Positions 6,831-15,700 of a DNA stretch of 31,664 bases are shown here, one piece after another. The position numbers were made by a program, and so were the translations under genes. Position 1 is the stretch's first letter, and the number at the start of each line of letters is the position of its first letter. Origin of the DNA: Rickettsia typhi (GTDB lineage: Bacteria; Pseudomonadota; Alphaproteobacteria; Rickettsiales; UBA1997); assembly GCA_945874115.1 (NCBI GenBank), contig CAMCFD010000005.1, positions 1 to 31,664 of the forward strand, written 5' to 3'. The notes below the pieces were generated by a model. It was not told where the DNA came from, searched no databases, and saw nothing but the letters and a program-made list of their open reading frames with translations.

Positions 6831-9716
6831 CTACGCCAAAGCGTCTTCGATAACTTTTTTCTGTTCGCGAGCGTGATAGCTGGCATAACCCGTCGCAGGC
6901 GAAGCACAAGCAACTCTGCCCACATATTTAGCGCGCGAATTTTTATGTTTTGCCGCGATCAAACTTTCTTCGATTAAATCATCGACAAATTTCCACGCAC
7001 CCATATTTTTCGGCTCTTCTTGACACCAAATAATTTCAGCATTTTTATATTTCTTGAACTCTTTTTCAATTTCTTCTTTTGCAAAAGGATAAATTTGTTC
7101 TAATCTCACAATCGCGACATCGTTGATTTTAGCTTTCTCGCGAGCTTCGAATAATTCATAATAAATTTTTCCTGAGCATAAAATAACTTTACGAATTTTA
7201 TCTTCGGCCGCGATTTTAGCGGTTTCTGGCAAGATCGGTTTAAAATTATGATCGCTAAATTCTTCAATTGTTGAAACCGCCATTTTGTTGCGAAGAAGCG
7301 ATTTTGGCGACATCACAATCAACGGCTTGCGGTCTTTTGAATGAACTTGACGACGCAAACAATGGAAGAAATTCGCAGGAGAAGTAATGTTGCAAACACG
7401 CAAATTGTCATCGGCGCAAGCTTGCAAATAACGTTCTAAACGCGCAGAAGAGTGCTCTGGCCCTTGTCCTTCATAGCCGTGCGGCAATAACATAACCAAA
7501 CCTGATTTGCGTAACCATTTCACTTCTGATGACGCAATAAATTGGTCGAAAATAATTTGGGCACCATTAGCAAAATCGCCAAATTGCGCTTCCCAAATGG
7601 TCAAACCAAAAGGTATCGTCAAAGAATAACCATATTCATAGCCCAAAACTGCATATTCCGACAAAACAGAATCGTGAACTTCATATTTCGCTTTGCCTTC
7701 AAGAGACTTGAAAATATTGTGTTTAGCGCCAGTTTGCAAGTCGTGCAAAACTGAGTGACGATGTGAGAAAGTGCCGCGACCAGAGTCTTGGCCCGTGATT
7801 CTAACCGGAAATCCCTCGTCAACTAATGACGCAAACGCCAAACTTTCAGCACAACCCCAGTCAATATCTTTTCCGCTTGAAACGGCTTCTTGTCTAGCTT
7901 CAAGCTGTTTCACGATTTTCGGATTCGCGTTAAAAGACGCAGGAATTTCGAGCGTTTTCGCCACCAATTCTTGCAATTTCTTGGCCTTAACCGCAGTTTT
8001 AGCTTCAGAATTATCGCCATTTTTAATTTGCGCCCAATCTTTTTTCAACCAGTCTGGCTCTTTTGGTTTGTAGTCTTGCGCCAAATCAAATTCTTTTGCG
8101 AGATGCGCGTCAAAATCGGCCGCGATTTTTTGATAAGCCTCAGAGCTTAGAGCGCCTTCTTCAAGCAATTGTTTTGAATAGATTTTTTCAAGCGAAGGAT
8201 GTTCTTTGATTTTTGTATACATCAAAGGCTGTGTATAAAGTGGCTCGTCGCCTTCATTGTGGCCATATCGGCGATAACAAACGATGTCAAGAACGACATC
8301 TTTTTTGAATTTTTGACGAAACTCCGCCACAATTTTGGCAATTTTTACAACCGCTTCAACATCGTCGCCATTAACGTGGAAAATTGGCGCATCGATTGAT
8401 TTTGCAAGGTCTGACGCATATAAAGTGCAACGTGAATCTTGCGGATTTGCCGTAAATCCAATTTGATTATTAACAATAATGTGGATGATGCCGCCAGTGT
8501 CATAGCCTTTCACGCCGCTCATAATTAATCCTTCAGCGACAGAACCTTGTCCAGCGAAGGCCGCGTCGCCGTGAAGCAACAACGCCATAGCTTCTTTGCG
8601 CGTTTCATCTTTCAATAAATCTTGCGTAGCTCTAACACGCCCAGCGACGACCGAGTTAACAGCCTCTAGGTGTGAAGGGTTGAATGCCAAAGACAAATCG
8701 ATTTTGTTGCCTTCAATTTCGCGCGTCGAAGAATAACCCATGTGATATTTCACATCGCCCGATTTCGTAACGGTTTCGCAAATTCCGGGCGTGCCTTTAA
8801 ATTCGGCGATCATTTGATGATAAGGCTTTTTCATAATGCCCGTCAAAGTGTTGAGACGACCGCGATGCGCCATTCCGATAATCACTTTTTTTACGCCGTC
8901 ACGAGCAACAACATCGATAATTTTTTCAATCGCGTTAACCGTAGCGTCGCCGCCTTCAATCGAGAAGCGCTTCGCACCCGGAAATCTTTTGTGCAAAAAT
9001 TGCTCGAAATGTTCGGTTCTAACAACTTCCGTCAAAATTTTAATTTTTTCTTCTTTCGAGATTTCGCTAAGCAAAATTTGCGCGGCTTCTTTTGTCAGCC
9101 AAGCTTTTTGCTTGTGATCAAAAATATATTCGAATTCTGCACCAATAGAGCCAGTATACAAGCGGTTCAAGCGATCAATAACTTGAGAAATCGTTGCTTT
9201 GCCAAAGGCTAAAACACCGTTTAAATCAACTTCTTTCGATAAATCTTCCGCCGTAATTCCGTGATTTTTATAATCAATTTCTGCAACATATCTATGAGGC
9301 ACAAGCTCAAGCGGGTCAAGGTTCGCGGCCAAATGTCCGAATCTTTGATAGGCCAAAATTAAGTTCGCAACACGCAAATTTAAATCAGTTTTAGTCAAAG
9401 CCTGAGGCACGTCAGACTTAGAAAGAGCAGCCTTCACGCCATCTTTTCCGGCCAAAGCAACAACCGCAGAATTTGACGAAATATCATATTTTTCACAGCC
9501 AACAACTCTCAAGGTTCTTTTCGCCCAGCTCGGTCCATTATAGTCAGACAAAATCGATTTAATTTCATCAGCATTTTTCGCAAAAAAATCGGCCCAAGAC
9601 TCATCAACAGAAGATTCGTCTTGCAAAAACTTCTGATAAAGTTCTTCGATAAAAACTATATTTGCGCTAAAATATTGCTGATTTGAAGTTAAATTTTGAG
9701 CGTGATTCTCTGACAT
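6831..9716 (-). CDS. sucA: 2-oxoglutarate dehydrogenase E1 component
   Basis: Thiamine-diphosphate enzyme that decarboxylates 2-oxoglutarate and succinylates the lipoyl arm of SucB. The 961-aa length is normal (family about 930-1000). Residues 11-50 match the E1 N-terminal helical segment that binds the core. Motifs in order: M-A-H-R-G-R-L-N-T-L (282-291), H-L-E-A-V-N (349-354), H-G-D-A-A-F-A-G-Q-G (382-391), G-Y-D-T-G-G with V-N-N-Q-I-G-F (404-421), which together form the ThDP/Mg site, V-N-G-D-D-V (448-453), Y-R-R-Y-G-H-N-E-G-D-E-P (481-492), and G-Q-D-S-G-R-G-T-F-S-H-R-H (642-654) of the transketolase-like second half. The reading frame is intact. A strong promoter lies about 40 bases upstream; sucB follows on the same strand. 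Confidence 0.98.
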   Translation of the reverse strand: MSENHAQNLTSNQQYFSANIVFIEELYQKFLQDESSVDESWADFFAKNADEIKSILSDYNGPSWAKRTLRVVGCEKYDISSNSAVVALAGKDGVKAALSKSDVPQALTKTDLNLRVANLILAYQRFGHLAANLDPLELVPHRYVAEIDYKNHGITAEDLSKEVDLNGVLAFGKATISQVIDRLNRLYTGSIGAEFEYIFDHKQKAWLTKEAAQILLSEISKEEKIKILTEVVRTEHFEQFLHKRFPGAKRFSIEGGDATVNAIEKIIDVVARDGVKKVIIGMAHRGRLNTLTGIMKKPYHQMIAEFKGTPGICETVTKSGDVKYHMGYSSTREIEGNKIDLSLAFNPSHLEAVNSVVAGRVRATQDLLKDETRKEAMALLLHGDAAFAGQGSVAEGLIMSGVKGYDTGGIIHIIVNNQIGFTANPQDSRCTLYASDLAKSIDAPIFHVNGDDVEAVVKIAKIVAEFRQKFKKDVVLDIVCYRRYGHNEGDEPLYTQPLMYTKIKEHPSLEKIYSKQLLEEGALSSEAYQKIAADFDAHLAKEFDLAQDYKPKEPDWLKKDWAQIKNGDNSEAKTAVKAKKLQELVAKTLEIPASFNANPKIVKQLEARQEAVSSGKDIDWGCAESLAFASLVDEGFPVRITGQDSGRGTFSHRHSVLHDLQTGAKHNIFKSLEGKAKYEVHDSVLSEYAVLGYEYGYSLTIPFGLTIWEAQFGDFANGAQIIFDQFIASSEVKWLRKSGLVMLLPHGYEGQGPEHSSARLERYLQACADDNLRVCNITSPANFFHCLRRQVHSKDRKPLIVMSPKSLLRNKMAVSTIEEFSDHNFKPILPETAKIAAEDKIRKVILCSGKIYYELFEAREKAKINDVAIVRLEQIYPFAKEEIEKEFKKYKNAEIIWCQEEPKNMGAWKFVDDLIEESLIAAKHKNSRAKYVGRVACASPATGYASYHAREQKKVIEDALA

Positions 9717-9754
9717 AAAAATTCATTTAAATAAATAAAAAACCAAATGTACCA

Positions 9755-9783
9755 ATTTTACATTCCTAACAGATAAAATGCAA
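9755..9783 (-). promoter_or_regulatory. Sigma-70-type promoter of sucA
   Basis: On the minus strand: -35 TTGCAT (9778-9783), 17-base spacer, -10 TAAAAT (9755-9760). Transcription would start near 9748, giving a short leader before the ATG at 9716. The hexamers and spacing are identical to those upstream of pstB. Confidence 0.6.
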
Positions 9784-9883
9784 GTGTAAAAAAGAAAATG
9801 AAGGGAGAAGCGCCTAAATTAAATGCCGAAATATTGTTGGATTTTTTACAGCGCTGAAATTTCGAGTGGATTTTTGTAAAAAT

Positions 9884-9959
9884 TGGTAGCGGAGGAGGGA
9901 ATCGAACCCCCGACACGCGGATTATGATCCCGCTGCTCTACCGACTGAGCTACTCCGCC
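9884..9959 (-). tRNA. tRNA-Met (CAU), elongator type
   Basis: A complete 76-nt cloverleaf with CCA encoded. The acceptor stem is GGCGGAG / CTCCGCT with one G-U pair at 1-72, discriminator A. The D arm reads GCTCAGTCGGTAGAGC. The anticodon loop is ATCATAA with anticodon CAU, and the T arm contains GGTTCGATTCC. The paired 1-72 position argues against the initiator tRNA, which has a 1-72 mismatch. The Ile2 (lysidine) tRNA also has a CAU anticodon, but overall similarity is to elongator Met. Confidence 0.93.
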
Positions 9960-9973
9960 AAATAATTGGGTAA

Positions 9974-9979
9974 ATTTTA
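9974..9979 (-). promoter_or_regulatory. Possible -10 element of the tRNA-Met gene
   Basis: TAAAAT on the minus strand at 9974-9979 lies 14 bases upstream of the tRNA 5' end, flanked by GGG and CCC as a short inverted repeat. The upstream GTGCAA is only a partial -35 match and at 19 bases spacing, so this is tentative. Confidence 0.3.
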
Positions 9980-10076
9980 CCCGTTTTTGAAAAACTTTTT
10001 GCACCAAAAGTGATTAATCTCGGCGCGAAAAACACTAAAAACCTTCGCGAAAAATCTTGTTATAAACTCGCAAAAA

Positions 10077-10790
10077 TCATGCCTTTAGCGCATTTTGCTG
10101 AATTTCAAAAAGCTTTGAAGTCGCGTCTTTAGCGAGTTCGTACATTTTCGTCATTTCGCCAAAACTCAAGCTGTCATGCTCTGCGGTGGCCTGAATTTCA
10201 ATAATATCGCCATTATAATTTAAAATAAAATTACTGTCAATAGCGCATTTACTGTCTTCGTCATAATCTAAATCTAAAATTACCTCGCCAGACCAGACAC
10301 CGCAAGATATGGCGGCAATCTTATTTTTTATCGGATTTTCTTTTATCAAACCCTTTTGCAAAAGTTTATTTATTGCCAAAGAAAGTGCTACGAAACCGCC
10401 GGTGATCGAGGCGCATCGCGTTCCGCCATCAGCTTGAATTACGTCGCAATCAACCAAAATTTGACGCTCCCCAAGCTTCTTGAAATCAAGTGTCGAGCGC
10501 AGAGAGCGCCCGATGAGGCGTTGAATTTCAAGAGCGCGACCGTTTGGCCTGCCGTTATTATCACGCGACATTCTTGAGTGAGTAGAGCGCGGAAGCATTG
10601 AATATTCAGCCGAAAGCCAGCCTTGGTTTTTTCCGCGCAGAAAATTTGGCACTTTTTCTTCAACCGACGCGGTGCATAAAATGTGAGTATTTCCCATTTT
10701 TATCAAACACGATCCTTCGGCATATTTATTGACGTTAACCTCGATTGTCACATCGCGCATTTCATTATTTTTTCTCTTCGACGGACGCAT
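10077..10790 (-). CDS. rph: Ribonuclease PH
   Basis: Phosphate-dependent 3'-5' exoribonuclease that trims tRNA precursors. The 237-aa length is typical. Motifs are present: the N-terminal R-P-S-x-R, W-L-S-A-E-Y-S-M-L-P-R-S-T (58-70), G-R-x-x-G-R-A-L-E-I-Q-R-L-I-G-R-S-L-R for phosphate/RNA binding (80-98), D-x-D-V-I-Q-A-D-G-G-T-R (114-125) and the L-D-L-D-Y-x-E-D acidic pair around 173-180. The ATG lies 2 bases after the stop of the ileS fragment, so the two are co-transcribed. Its position next to the tRNA-Met gene fits its job but may be coincidence. Confidence 0.97.
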   Translation of the reverse strand: MRPSKRKNNEMRDVTIEVNVNKYAEGSCLIKMGNTHILCTASVEEKVPNFLRGKNQGWLSAEYSMLPRSTHSRMSRDNNGRPNGRALEIQRLIGRSLRSTLDFKKLGERQILVDCDVIQADGGTRCASITGGFVALSLAINKLLQKGLIKENPIKNKIAAISCGVWSGEVILDLDYDEDSKCAIDSNFILNYNGDIIEIQATAEHDSLSFGEMTKMYELAKDATSKLFEIQQNALKA

Positions 10791-10792
10791 TT

Positions 10793-11614
10793 TTATTGTG
10801 TTTTTGTGATTCCAATTGCCAAATCGCCATCTTCAATTTTGCTTTCGCAGAAAAATTCGCTGTCGTTTTTAACTTGGTCGAGCGACTCTAAAACATTGAT
10901 TTCTAGAGCTAAAACTTGGTCTTTGATAAAATCGGCGAATTTTTTTGCAACTTGTGAAATTGCATCATTTTTCGAGAAAAGATTAATGATAATTCGGTCA
11001 GAAACGTTGAGATCGGCGTCTTTACGGGCTTGTTGAAGGCCGCGAACAATGTCGCGCGAAGTGCCTTCTTCTTGAAGTTCTGGCGTGATTTCAATATCAA
11101 GCGAAATCAACAAATCATTGGTTGGAAGTGCCATTATAGCCAATTTTTTATCATCGTGATTTTTGGCGATTAGTTTCAATTCAAATTCGTCGCCAACTAA
11201 ATTTACGCCAGCAATTTCGATTTCATTTTCTGAAATTTTTTGCCAAGCTTGCGATTTTGTTGCCGCCATGATTTCCTTGACTTTCGAGCCATATTTCACA
11301 CCGACTTTCTTGAAATTAATTTGCAATTTCATTTCAGCCAATTCATCGATTTTTTCTTGAATATCGATATTTTTTACGTTAACTTCATCAGCAATAATGT
11401 CTTTAAAATCAAGGGCTCGCGATGCTTTTTTGCCAATAATCGTCAAGCGATTTAGCGGCAATCTTACGCGCAAATTTTTGTTATCGCGAATTGACAAAGC
11501 CGTGCTGCATATGGCGCGGACGAAGTCCATGTTGTCGACCAAATCTTGGTCATCTTTAATAAAAGACAAATTCGGAAAATCTTGCAAATGTATGGAAATT
11601 TTTCTATCAATCAT
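10793..11614 (-). pseudogene. ileS (3' fragment): Detached C-terminal part of isoleucyl-tRNA synthetase
   Basis: The frame encodes only the last quarter of an IleRS of the long, eukaryote-like type: the end of the anticodon-binding helical domain (S-I-H-L-Q-D-F-P, then V-D-N-M-D-F-V-R-A-I-C-S-T-A and L-R-V-R-L-P-L), followed by the C-terminal DUF5915-like region (D-E-V-N-V-K near the middle, E-E-G-T-S-R-D-I-V-R-G-L-Q-Q-A-R-K-D-A near the end). The Rossmann catalytic core with HIGH and KMSKS, the editing domain and most of the anticodon domain are missing; ugd ends 47 bases upstream. The listed start is an internal ATG; a TTG at 11647 would add 11 residues. There is no frameshift or internal stop over about 270 codons. 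It could be a duplication remnant, a split gene, or a misassembly; a full ileS should exist elsewhere. Confidence 0.75.
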
Positions 11615-11661
11615 TTTTTTAATAGTTCGTGTATCCTTTATTTTCAAGGTTAAACCTTGGA

Positions 11662-12975
11662 TTATTTAGTCAATTTTTTGCCGATATAATTATAAGAAAA
11701 ACCTTGGTCTTTGACGGTTTTTTCGTCAAGAATATTGCGCAAATCAACAATTTTTTTGTGCTTTACAATATTTTTAACTTTCGCAAAATCAAGAGTTTTA
11801 TATTCATTCCATTCAGTCGCAATCACAATCAAATCAACGCCTTGAAGTGCTTCATAAACATCGTGAAAAAATTGAATATCGTCACCAAATTTACTCAGTT
11901 CTTTTTGCGAATTTTCAATCGCTTGCGGGTCATTTGCGTTAATTTTTACGCCTTTTTCAAGCAAGTTTTGTGCAATTAAAATCGCTGGACTATAACGGAT
12001 GTCGTCAGTATTAGCCTTAAACGCAAGACCTAAAAGCGCGATTTTTTTGCCTTTCGCGTCACCAAGTTCTTGCAAAATTTTTATAGCCATTTTTTGTTGG
12101 CGATCTTTGTTAGAATCAATAACCGACTCGATTAGCGACAATTCTACATCGTTTTCGCGAGCAATATTGACAATCGCCATAATATCCTTCGGAAAGCACG
12201 ATCCACCAAAGCCGGGGCCAACATTGAGGAATTTATCACCAATTCGCGAATCAAGCCCCATTGCGCTTGCTAAATTCTTGATGTTGGCGCCAGTTTTTTC
12301 GCACAAATCGGCCATTTCGTTGATGAAAGAAATTTTTGTCGCCAAAAAAGAATTCGATGCATATTTTATCATCTCGGCCGTTATAACATCGCTAATCACG
12401 ATTTTTTCGCGCGGAAATTTGGCGTAAATTTCGCACAAAATTTCTTGCGATTTTTCATCGTCAACACCAATAACTATGCGGTCAGGATTCATAAAATCGT
12501 CAATTGCACAGCCTTCGCGCAAAAATTCTGGATTCGACGCAACACTAAAATCAAGGCTCGGATTAGCTTTAGAAATAACTTCGCGCAATTTCTCGCCCGT
12601 TTTAACCGGCACCGTAGATTTCGTCACGATCAATTTATAATCGGTCGAAAAGCGTGCGATTTCTTGTGCGGCCGCCATTACGTAGGACAAATCGGCGCTT
12701 CCATCTTCGTCTTGCGGAGTTCCGACCGCGATAAAAACCACGCTTGATTCTTTTAGGGCGCTTGCCAAATCGGTCGAAAAAGTGATTTTTTTATTATCAG
12801 AAACTTGCGCCAACAATTCTTTTAGTTGCGGCTCATAAATCGGAATTTCGCCTTGCAAAAGCTTGCTAATCTTAGACTCATCTTTATCAACACAAATGAC
12901 ATTATGCCCAAGTTTAGCGAAACAAACGCCAGAAACCAAACCGACATAACCCGTGCCAATTACTGTTATTTTCAT
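11662..12975 (-). CDS. ugd: UDP-glucose 6-dehydrogenase
   Basis: Oxidises UDP-glucose to UDP-glucuronate with two NAD+. The 437-aa length is normal for the bacterial family. The N-terminal Rossmann motif G-T-G-Y-V-G is at residues 7-12. Other signatures: V-G-T-P (84-87), S-N-P-E-F-L-R-E-G (147-155), the K204-containing helix E-M-I-K-Y-A-S-N-S-F, catalytic C260 in G-F-G-G-S-C-F-P-K-D, and G-L-A-F-K (316-320) of the C-terminal UDP-binding domain. Its ATG overlaps the stop of the upstream glycosyltransferase gene as ATGA, which implies translational coupling. With uxs two genes upstream it supplies the substrate for UDP-xylose synthesis. Confidence 0.97.
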   Translation of the reverse strand: MKITVIGTGYVGLVSGVCFAKLGHNVICVDKDESKISKLLQGEIPIYEPQLKELLAQVSDNKKITFSTDLASALKESSVVFIAVGTPQDEDGSADLSYVMAAAQEIARFSTDYKLIVTKSTVPVKTGEKLREVISKANPSLDFSVASNPEFLREGCAIDDFMNPDRIVIGVDDEKSQEILCEIYAKFPREKIVISDVITAEMIKYASNSFLATKISFINEMADLCEKTGANIKNLASAMGLDSRIGDKFLNVGPGFGGSCFPKDIMAIVNIARENDVELSLIESVIDSNKDRQQKMAIKILQELGDAKGKKIALLGLAFKANTDDIRYSPAILIAQNLLEKGVKINANDPQAIENSQKELSKFGDDIQFFHDVYEALQGVDLIVIATEWNEYKTLDFAKVKNIVKHKKIVDLRNILDEKTVKDQGFSYNYIGKKLTK

Positions 12976-13904
12976 ATTGTAATATTTTTAATTTTATTCT
13001 CAAGCTTTATCACGTCAACTTCAATATTAGCAAGCTCCTCAGAAGAATTCTCATCCGACGGCTTGCAATCAAAGCGATCATAGCTTATTTGCATTTTCTT
13101 ACACATTCTTTCGAAACATAAAATACCGCGATTTTCGTTAATTAATTCAAGCAAATGACATCCTTCTTTAGCAAACATCACATTCGTAATTCCCGCACCG
13201 TGGGGAGCTATGATATGTTTGGCAAAACTCATAATCGAAACTTGTTCAATAAAAGAGAATTTTTCCATATAAACCGTCTTGAATCCATAATTTTCAAGCA
13301 TCGCGACTAATTCTTCTTCGTTACTTACGCGGCGCGACACCAAATTTTGCGGGTTTGAGCGGCTAATATAAATTTTTTCACCAAAATTTTTAGTAAATTG
13401 ATCACGCCATTTATCAAGAAAAATCTCGCGCACTTTTTTAAATTTCAGAAAGTCATAATATCCTTTCGCGCCAATGTTAATGCAGGGAATAAAAGCTAAA
13501 TTTTTTATCTTAACCCGCGATTTCTTCGCAATAAATTTAATATTTTTTCTATTAAAACCAAAAATTTCGAGCGACTTCATCACAAAATCGATTTTAACAT
13601 AAGATTTCGGCAAAACTAGAATCGGATTATTAAATTCTTTTTGCAACACGATCAGCTTTGACAAGGCTTCCCATAAAAAATGACAATAATTTTTCGACCA
13701 TTCATCCGTGATCAAAATATGTTGCTTCGAAGAAAATATAAAAAAAGGAAAAATATATTTTAGTAAAAATTTTGCCTTTTGATATTCTTTATATTGTTTT
13801 TCAGAAACGCAAGAATTTTTCAAAATCGTGCCACGCTCAATAATCACCGAGTTGTTAGTGACAAAAACATTTTTTAATTTCTGAACCGCCAAAGAATTAG
13901 ACAT
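12972..13904 (-). CDS. Family 61 glycosyltransferase (DUF563)
   Basis: The 310-aa protein carries the marks of the GT61/DUF563 family: N-Y-C-H-F-L-W-E-A-L (72-81), Y-I-S-R-S followed by R-R-V-S-N-E-E-E (179-198), and the nucleotide-sugar-binding A-P-H-G-A-G-I-T-N-V-M-F (233-244). No signal peptide or clear transmembrane helix is visible, so it likely acts at the cytoplasmic face of the inner membrane. Eukaryotic GT61 members include xylosyl- and GlcNAc-transferases. Its position between uxs (4 bases upstream) and ugd (4-base overlap downstream) suggests that UDP-xylose or UDP-glucuronate is the donor; this is inferred from context. The acceptor is unknown: LPS core, capsule or a protein are all possible. 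Codon use is more AT-rich and lysine-rich than in the flanking enzymes. Confidence 0.88.
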   Translation of the reverse strand: MSNSLAVQKLKNVFVTNNSVIIERGTILKNSCVSEKQYKEYQKAKFLLKYIFPFFIFSSKQHILITDEWSKNYCHFLWEALSKLIVLQKEFNNPILVLPKSYVKIDFVMKSLEIFGFNRKNIKFIAKKSRVKIKNLAFIPCINIGAKGYYDFLKFKKVREIFLDKWRDQFTKNFGEKIYISRSNPQNLVSRRVSNEEELVAMLENYGFKTVYMEKFSFIEQVSIMSFAKHIIAPHGAGITNVMFAKEGCHLLELINENRGILCFERMCKKMQISYDRFDCKPSDENSSEELANIEVDVIKLENKIKNITI

Positions 13905-13908
13905 TTTA

Positions 13909-14841
13909 TTAAATTATTTTTTGGAAATATCCAATTGTCTTTAATAATCCTGCCTCTAAATCAATTTTTGGTGAAAAATCAATGAGATTCTTAGCCTTAT
14001 CAATCAATGGCTGGCGCTGCATTGGATCATTTTGTGGCAAGTCTTGAAAAATTAACTTAGATTTCGAATTAGTTAATTTTATCACTTTTTGCGCCAATTC
14101 TAACATAGTAAATTCGCCGGGATTTCCCAAATTAATCGGCCCAGTTTCATCACTTTCTTTATTCATAAAAGCAATAATTCCGCCAACTAAATCATCGACA
14201 TAACAAAAAGATCTGGTTTGTTTTCCGTCGCCATAAATTGTAATATCTTCATTTTTTAAAGCCTGTACAATAAAATTTGAAACAACGCGACCATCATTGA
14301 TTGACATCTTGGGGCCGTAGGTGTTAAAGATGCGGATTACTTTTATATCAACGCCATATTGACGATAATAATCGAAAAATAAAGTCTCGGCGACGCGCTT
14401 TCCTTCGTCATAACAAGAGCGAATTCCGGTCGTATTAACATTTCCCCAATATTCTTCTGGCTGAGGATGAACCAACGGATCACCATAAACTTCCGAGGTC
14501 GAAGCTTGGATAATTCTCGCTTTCACATTTCGCGCCAACTCAAGCATATTAATCGCGCCCATCACGCAAGTTTTCGTAGTATGAACCGGATTATGCTGAT
14601 AATGAATCGGAGAAGCCGGACAAGCAAAATTATAAATCTCATCAACTTCGAGGTGAATTGGCTCGGTCACATCATGCCTAATTGCCTCAAAACGTGGATT
14701 CGCCAAAAGATGTTCTATGTTTTTTTTGCTGCCACAAAAATAATTATCGAGCGAAATTACTTCATTATTTGCCGCCAAAAGTTTTTCGCACAAATGTGAA
14801 CCCAGAAAACCCGCGCCTCCAGTCACTAAAATCCTCTTCAT
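13909..14841 (-). CDS. uxs: UDP-glucuronate decarboxylase (UDP-xylose synthase)
   Basis: Extended short-chain dehydrogenase that converts UDP-glucuronate to UDP-xylose with a bound NAD cofactor. At 310 aa it matches the soluble single-domain UXS type. The NAD motif T-G-G-A-G-F-L-G-S-H is at residues 7-16. The sequences D-N-Y-F-C-G-S-K-K-N (32-41) and Y-N-F-A-C-P-A-S-P-I-H-Y-Q (70-82) are characteristic of UXS. The catalytic set is T-S-E (115-117) and Y144-x-x-x-K148, followed by F-N-T-Y-G-P-K-M (172-179) and G-D-G-K-Q-T-R-S-F-C-Y-V-D-D (204-217). It lacks the formyltransferase domain of ArnA. It starts 34 bases after pstB and ends 4 bases before the glycosyltransferase. Confidence 0.95.
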   Translation of the reverse strand: MKRILVTGGAGFLGSHLCEKLLAANNEVISLDNYFCGSKKNIEHLLANPRFEAIRHDVTEPIHLEVDEIYNFACPASPIHYQHNPVHTTKTCVMGAINMLELARNVKARIIQASTSEVYGDPLVHPQPEEYWGNVNTTGIRSCYDEGKRVAETLFFDYYRQYGVDIKVIRIFNTYGPKMSINDGRVVSNFIVQALKNEDITIYGDGKQTRSFCYVDDLVGGIIAFMNKESDETGPINLGNPGEFTMLELAQKVIKLTNSKSKLIFQDLPQNDPMQRQPLIDKAKNLIDFSPKIDLEAGLLKTIGYFQKII

Positions 14842-14875
14842 ATTTCTAATTTGTTATTTTTAATTTATAAACCTT

Positions 14876-15634
14876 CTAGCCAAACCTTCCCGTAATATAA
14901 TCTTGAGTCTTTTGATTTGTAGGGTTGGTGAATATTTTATCGGTGATGCCATATTCTACAACTTCACCCATATTAAAAAACGCCGTCATGTCTGAAACCC
15001 GCGCTGCTTGCTGCATCGAGTGAGTAACAATAACTATCGTGAAGTTTTTCTTCAAATCGTCAATTAGCTCTTCAATCTTCGCCGTCGCAATCGGGTCTAA
15101 GGCTGAACAAGGCTCGTCCATCAAAATTACTTCGGGCTCAATAGCAATTGTGCGCGCAATGCAAAGACGCTGTTGTTGCCCCCCGGAAAGCCCAGAAGCG
15201 TCATCTTTCAGGCGATCTTTCACTTCACTAAAAAGCCCAGCGCGAATTAAACTTTTCTCAACAATTTCGTCAAGATGAGCTTTATCGCGAAAAAGCCCGT
15301 GAATTCTAGGGCCATAAGCCACATTTTCATAAATCGACTTCGGAAACGGATTCGGCTTTTGAAAAACCATACCAACTTTGCCGCGAAGAAGCACCAAATC
15401 TTGGCTTTTGTCATAAATATTAAAACCATCAACCTTAATTTCGCCTTCGATTTTACAGCCCGAAATTGTGTCATTCATGCGGTTTATACAGCGCAGAAAT
15501 GAAGATTTTCCACAGCCAGAAGGGCCGATTAGAGCGGTTACGCCATTTGCGTTAAAATTTAGATTAACGTCAAATAAAGCCTGTTTCGATCCGTAAAACA
15601 AATTAATGTTTTTTGCTGTAATTTTATGCTCCAT
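14876..15634 (-). CDS. pstB: Phosphate ABC transporter ATP-binding protein
   Basis: ATPase of the high-affinity phosphate importer. The 252-aa length is normal. Walker A is G-P-S-G-C-G-K-S-S (37-45), the Q-loop F-Q-K-P-N-P-F-P (91-98) is the form typical of PstB, the signature L-S-G-G-Q-Q-Q-R is at 149-156, Walker B V-I-L-M-D-E-P-C-S-A-L-D-P at 169-181, and the switch histidine is H205. The usual partners pstS, pstC, pstA, phoU and phoB are absent from the window. It is divergent from the sensor kinase at 15756 and is followed closely by uxs, so it may head the sugar-nucleotide operon. Confidence 0.96.
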   Translation of the reverse strand: MEHKITAKNINLFYGSKQALFDVNLNFNANGVTALIGPSGCGKSSFLRCINRMNDTISGCKIEGEIKVDGFNIYDKSQDLVLLRGKVGMVFQKPNPFPKSIYENVAYGPRIHGLFRDKAHLDEIVEKSLIRAGLFSEVKDRLKDDASGLSGGQQQRLCIARTIAIEPEVILMDEPCSALDPIATAKIEELIDDLKKNFTIVIVTHSMQQAARVSDMTAFFNMGEVVEYGITDKIFTNPTNQKTQDYITGRFG

Positions 15635-15663
15635 TTTCCCACAAATTAATGTTGTTTTGTAAT

Positions 15664-15692
15664 ATTTTACCTTTTTAACTTATAAAATGCAA
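15664..15692 (-). promoter_or_regulatory. Sigma-70-type promoter of pstB and probably the uxs operon
   Basis: On the minus strand: -35 TTGCAT (15687-15692), 17-base spacer, -10 TAAAAT (15664-15669), with the pstB ATG about 30 bases downstream. No clear Pho box (paired CTGTCAT-like repeats) is visible. No terminator is seen between pstB and uxs. Confidence 0.6.
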
Positions 15693-15700
15693 TAATTGCC

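Noticed and set aside
9884..9959. CAU tRNA as initiator tRNA or as tRNA-Ile2
   Set aside because: Position 1-72 is paired (G-U), unlike the initiator; overall sequence fits elongator Met. Ile2 is not fully excluded without a covariance-model score.
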